A stretch of DNA of 7,167 nucleotides from a bacterium BMS3Bbin07. Its GTDB lineage: Bacteria > Nitrospirota > Thermodesulfovibrionia > Thermodesulfovibrionales > JdFR-85. The DNA is taken from the NCBI GenBank assembly GCA_002898135.1, contig BDTQ01000131.1:1-7167 (forward strand), in the 5' to 3' direction. Both the position numbers and the translations under genes were made by a program. Below the pieces are notes generated by a model. That model saw only the letters and a list, made by a program, of their open reading frames with translations, was not told where the DNA came from and did no database searches. Below are positions 5,574-7,167 of the stretch, piece by piece; position 1 is the first letter of the stretch, and each line of letters begins with the position of its first letter.

Positions 5574-5590
5574 CAGTCAACGACTGATTA
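5570..5590. repeat. Perfect 9-bp inverted repeat between dnaA and dnaN
   Basis: TAATCAGTC (5570-5578) and GACTGATTA (5582-5590) pair perfectly around AAC, beginning one base after the dnaA stop. No U-tract follows, so it is not a standard terminator. It may be an mRNA hairpin affecting processing or polarity, or an operator. CAGTCA (5574-5579) can also pair with TGACTG (5608-5613), just ahead of the dnaN ribosome site. Confidence 0.7.
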
Positions 5591-5632
5591 AGGTTAGTAA
5601 TGACCAATGACTGAAAAAAGGGAGGCTGTTTT

Positions 5633-6736
5633 ATGAATGTTATTATCTCAAGGGATGAGCTTCAGAAAAGACTTGCGGACATTCAGAGTGTTGTTGATAA
5701 AAAGACGACCATGCCGATTCTTGGGCATTTTTTGTTAAGTGCCGGTGAAAAACCATTTGTGTCAGCTACGGACCTTGAGACAGCTATAAAAGAGCCTGTA
5801 ATACTGCAGGAGGTTAAGGAGGGAGGGGAGCTCTGCATCCCTGCAAGGAAGCTTTATGAGATAGTGAGGGAAGTTGAAGGTGACATAAAGATAGAGAGCG
5901 AAGGGGTCGAGTGGTTAAAATTAAAGGCCGGCAAAAGCAACTTCAGGCTTGCCTGTATGAGCCCGGAGGATTTTCCGAAGTGGCCGGGACTTGCTGACAA
6001 GGTTGATGTGGAGATAGAGGCCGGAAAGCTCCTGGATATGATAGAAAAGACCCTCTATTCCGCAGGTGAGAGTGATTCGAGATATACCCTCAACAGCCTG
6101 CTGTTTCATATCAAGCCCCGGGAAAAGACTTTTACGGTTGTCGGAACAGACGGACACAGGCTTTCAGCCATAAATGATACTATAGAAGTAGAGGCGGAAG
6201 ATGAGATCAAGGTGATTGTGCCGAGGAAGTCAGCCTCAGAGCTTAGAAAGTTTCTTCCATCACAGGAGGGCAGGATCAGGATGGAGATAGCCACAAACCA
6301 TGTGGCCTTTATTATCGGGGAGGTCCAGTTTCTCGTAAGGTTGATCGAGGGTACTTATCCAAATTATGAACAGGTCATTCCTGTAGGCAATGAAAAGATT
6401 CTCGGAATAGCGAGAGAGGAATTTATAAAATCCCTGAGAAGGGTTTCAGTAATAAGCAGGGATCACAGTAATGCGGTGAAGATAGACGTTTCACCCGGTA
6501 CGCTAACCATTACCGCTTCAAACCCCGATATTGGCGAGGCAAAGGATGAGGTCCAGATTGATTATGAGGGCGAGGGTGTATCCCTTGGGTTTAATGCACG
6601 GTATCTCCTTGATGCACTGAATGCCTTGACTGCAGAGAAGGTCATTTTTGAGGTGCAGGAACCGTTAAGCACGACACTTCTCAGGGAAGAGGGCAACGAG
6701 AAATACAAATGTGTGATCATGCCCATGAGGATCTGA
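5633..6736 (+). CDS. dnaN: DNA polymerase III beta subunit (sliding clamp)
   Basis: The beta clamp is a ring-shaped dimer that tethers the replicative polymerase to DNA and serves as a docking hub for other repair and replication proteins. The 367-residue length matches the family (E. coli 366) and fits three repeated clamp domains of about 120 residues. Recognisable landmarks are the N-terminal MPILGHFLL segment, FRLACMSPEDFPKWP in the first domain, TVVGTDGHRLSAI in the second, VQFLVRLIEGTYPNYEQVIP at the second-third boundary, and the C-terminal VIMPMRI, which forms part of the ligand pocket. ATG 5633 has a strong ribosome site, AAGGGAGG (5618-5625), 7 bases upstream. It follows dnaA by 64 bases with no terminator, so it is probably co-transcribed with it, perhaps with help from a promoter at the end of dnaA. 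Confidence 0.99.
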   Translation: MNVIISRDELQKRLADIQSVVDKKTTMPILGHFLLSAGEKPFVSATDLETAIKEPVILQEVKEGGELCIPARKLYEIVREVEGDIKIESEGVEWLKLKAGKSNFRLACMSPEDFPKWPGLADKVDVEIEAGKLLDMIEKTLYSAGESDSRYTLNSLLFHIKPREKTFTVVGTDGHRLSAINDTIEVEAEDEIKVIVPRKSASELRKFLPSQEGRIRMEIATNHVAFIIGEVQFLVRLIEGTYPNYEQVIPVGNEKILGIAREEFIKSLRRVSVISRDHSNAVKIDVSPGTLTITASNPDIGEAKDEVQIDYEGEGVSLGFNARYLLDALNALTAEKVIFEVQEPLSTTLLREEGNEKYKCVIMPMRI

Positions 6737-6738
6737 GG

Positions 6739-6792
6739 ATGCCTGGAGTGTTTAATGATCCTGTGGAGAAAGAATTAAGGGCTGGTGACTAA
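6739..6792 (+). CDS. 17-codon mini-ORF between dnaN and gyrB (possible leader)
   Basis: ATG 6739 opens a frame encoding [17 protein letters not shown] and ending at TAA 6790-6792, which overlaps the first possible gyrB ATG as TAATG. GAGG (6727-6730), in the end of dnaN, lies 8 bases upstream and could serve as its ribosome site. It is in a different frame from both dnaN and gyrB. It may be translated to couple gyrB to dnaN, or may be chance in a 55-base gap. I recognise no homology, and it does not look like a recF remnant. Confidence 0.25.
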   Translation: MPGVFNDPVEKELRAGD

Positions 6793-7167
6793 TGATGGAG
6801 GACGAAAAAGGAATGGAAGAAGATTTAAAGGAATACGGTGCTGATACGATAAAGATCCTGAAGGGTCTGTCGGCTGTCAGGAAACGTCCTGCCATGTATA
6901 TAGGCTCAACAGGGGCTGAGGGGCTTTATCATCTTGTCTACGAGGTGGTGGACAATAGTGTGGATGAGGCCCTGGCAGGGTTTTGCAGCAATATTGCTGT
7001 TATCCTTCATTATGACGGCAGTTGCACTGTTATAGATGACGGAAGGGGCATACCCACGGATACACATCCCGGAGACCCTGAGGGCAGGACAGCGGCAGAG
7101 ATCGTAATGACGGAGCTTCACGCAGGTGGCAAGTTTGAGGCAAAGGCCTACAAGGTATCAGGAGGCC
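6792..7167 (+). CDS. gyrB: DNA gyrase subunit B, N-terminal part (cut by window edge)
   Basis: GyrB is the ATPase subunit of gyrase, which introduces negative supercoils ahead of the fork. The 125 visible residues are the start of the GHKL ATPase domain: [19 protein letters not shown], the ATP-binding helix [14 protein letters not shown], the second nucleotide motif VIDDGRGIP, and [14 protein letters not shown] leading into the ATP lid (YKVSGG). ParE shares this fold, but the position beside dnaA-dnaN favours GyrB. Start choice: ATG 6792 overlaps the mini-ORF stop and has AAGGG (6777-6781) 10 bases upstream. ATG 6795 has GGTGA (6784-6788) 6 bases upstream. ATG 6813 is also possible. recF does not intervene. 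The gene runs off the right edge. Confidence 0.96.
   Translation, partial: MMEDEKGMEEDLKEYGADTIKILKGLSAVRKRPAMYIGSTGAEGLYHLVYEVVDNSVDEALAGFCSNIAVILHYDGSCTVIDDGRGIPTDTHPGDPEGRTAAEIVMTELHAGGKFEAKAYKVSGG

Overview
The window looks like the chromosomal replication-origin region of a Gram-negative bacterium with moderate GC content, by eye roughly 45%. Left to right it holds: a polypyrimidine tract at the left edge; a tiny exported-peptide ORF, an SGNH hydrolase and tRNA-Phe(GAA), all on the minus strand; lnt and prfB, overlapping, on the plus strand; a 390-base gene-free stretch with the marks of oriC; then dnaA, dnaN and the start of gyrB on the plus strand, cut by the right edge. An Lnt with intact catalytic residues implies triacylated lipoproteins and so, most likely, an outer membrane. 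Frequent AGG and ATA codons, the lnt-prfB pair and the general look of DnaA suggest Nitrospirota or a deltaproteobacterial (Desulfobacterota-like) lineage. This is a guess that needs a homology search.

Left part (1-1035). Positions 5-51 are 47 consecutive pyrimidines, with one G before position 59. On the minus strand a short ORF (77-253) encodes a peptide with a signal-peptide-like N-terminus. Its preferred start lies 20 bases after the stop of a 174-residue SGNH/GDSL-type hydrolase (274-798). tRNA-Phe, with an encoded CCA, lies just upstream of the hydrolase in the same orientation. The 96 bases between the tRNA and lnt are AT-rich and must hold the promoters of the two diverging units, but none is convincing.

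Middle part (1036-3846). lnt encodes apolipoprotein N-acyltransferase. Its UGA stop overlaps the AUG of prfB (ATGA), and the prfB Shine-Dalgarno sequence lies inside the end of lnt. prfB encodes release factor 2 and needs a programmed +1 frameshift at an in-frame UGA (codon 26). Read through the shift, the protein has 376 residues, with SPF at 205-207 and GGQ at 250-252, the same numbering as in E. coli RF2.

Origin (3847-4236). This stretch carries an AT-rich segment, a run of six DnaA-trio-like triplets (five TAG, one TTG), a 4-base spacer and a DnaA box, which is the layout of a bacterial origin basal unwinding system. More DnaA boxes follow. Two of them form an 11-bp palindrome just downstream of a strong sigma70-type dnaA promoter, so DnaA probably represses its own gene. 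The exact boxes read TTATCAACA rather than the classical TTATCCACA.

Right part (4237-7167). dnaA (443 aa), dnaN (367 aa) and gyrB run codirectionally away from the origin. recF, often found between dnaN and gyrB, is absent here; only a 17-codon mini-ORF lies in the gap. A perfect 9-bp hairpin or operator lies between dnaA and dnaN. I see no mobile element, CRISPR array, toxin or defence gene. The window is core housekeeping, and its main interest lies in the architecture of the origin and in translational and transcriptional control signals.
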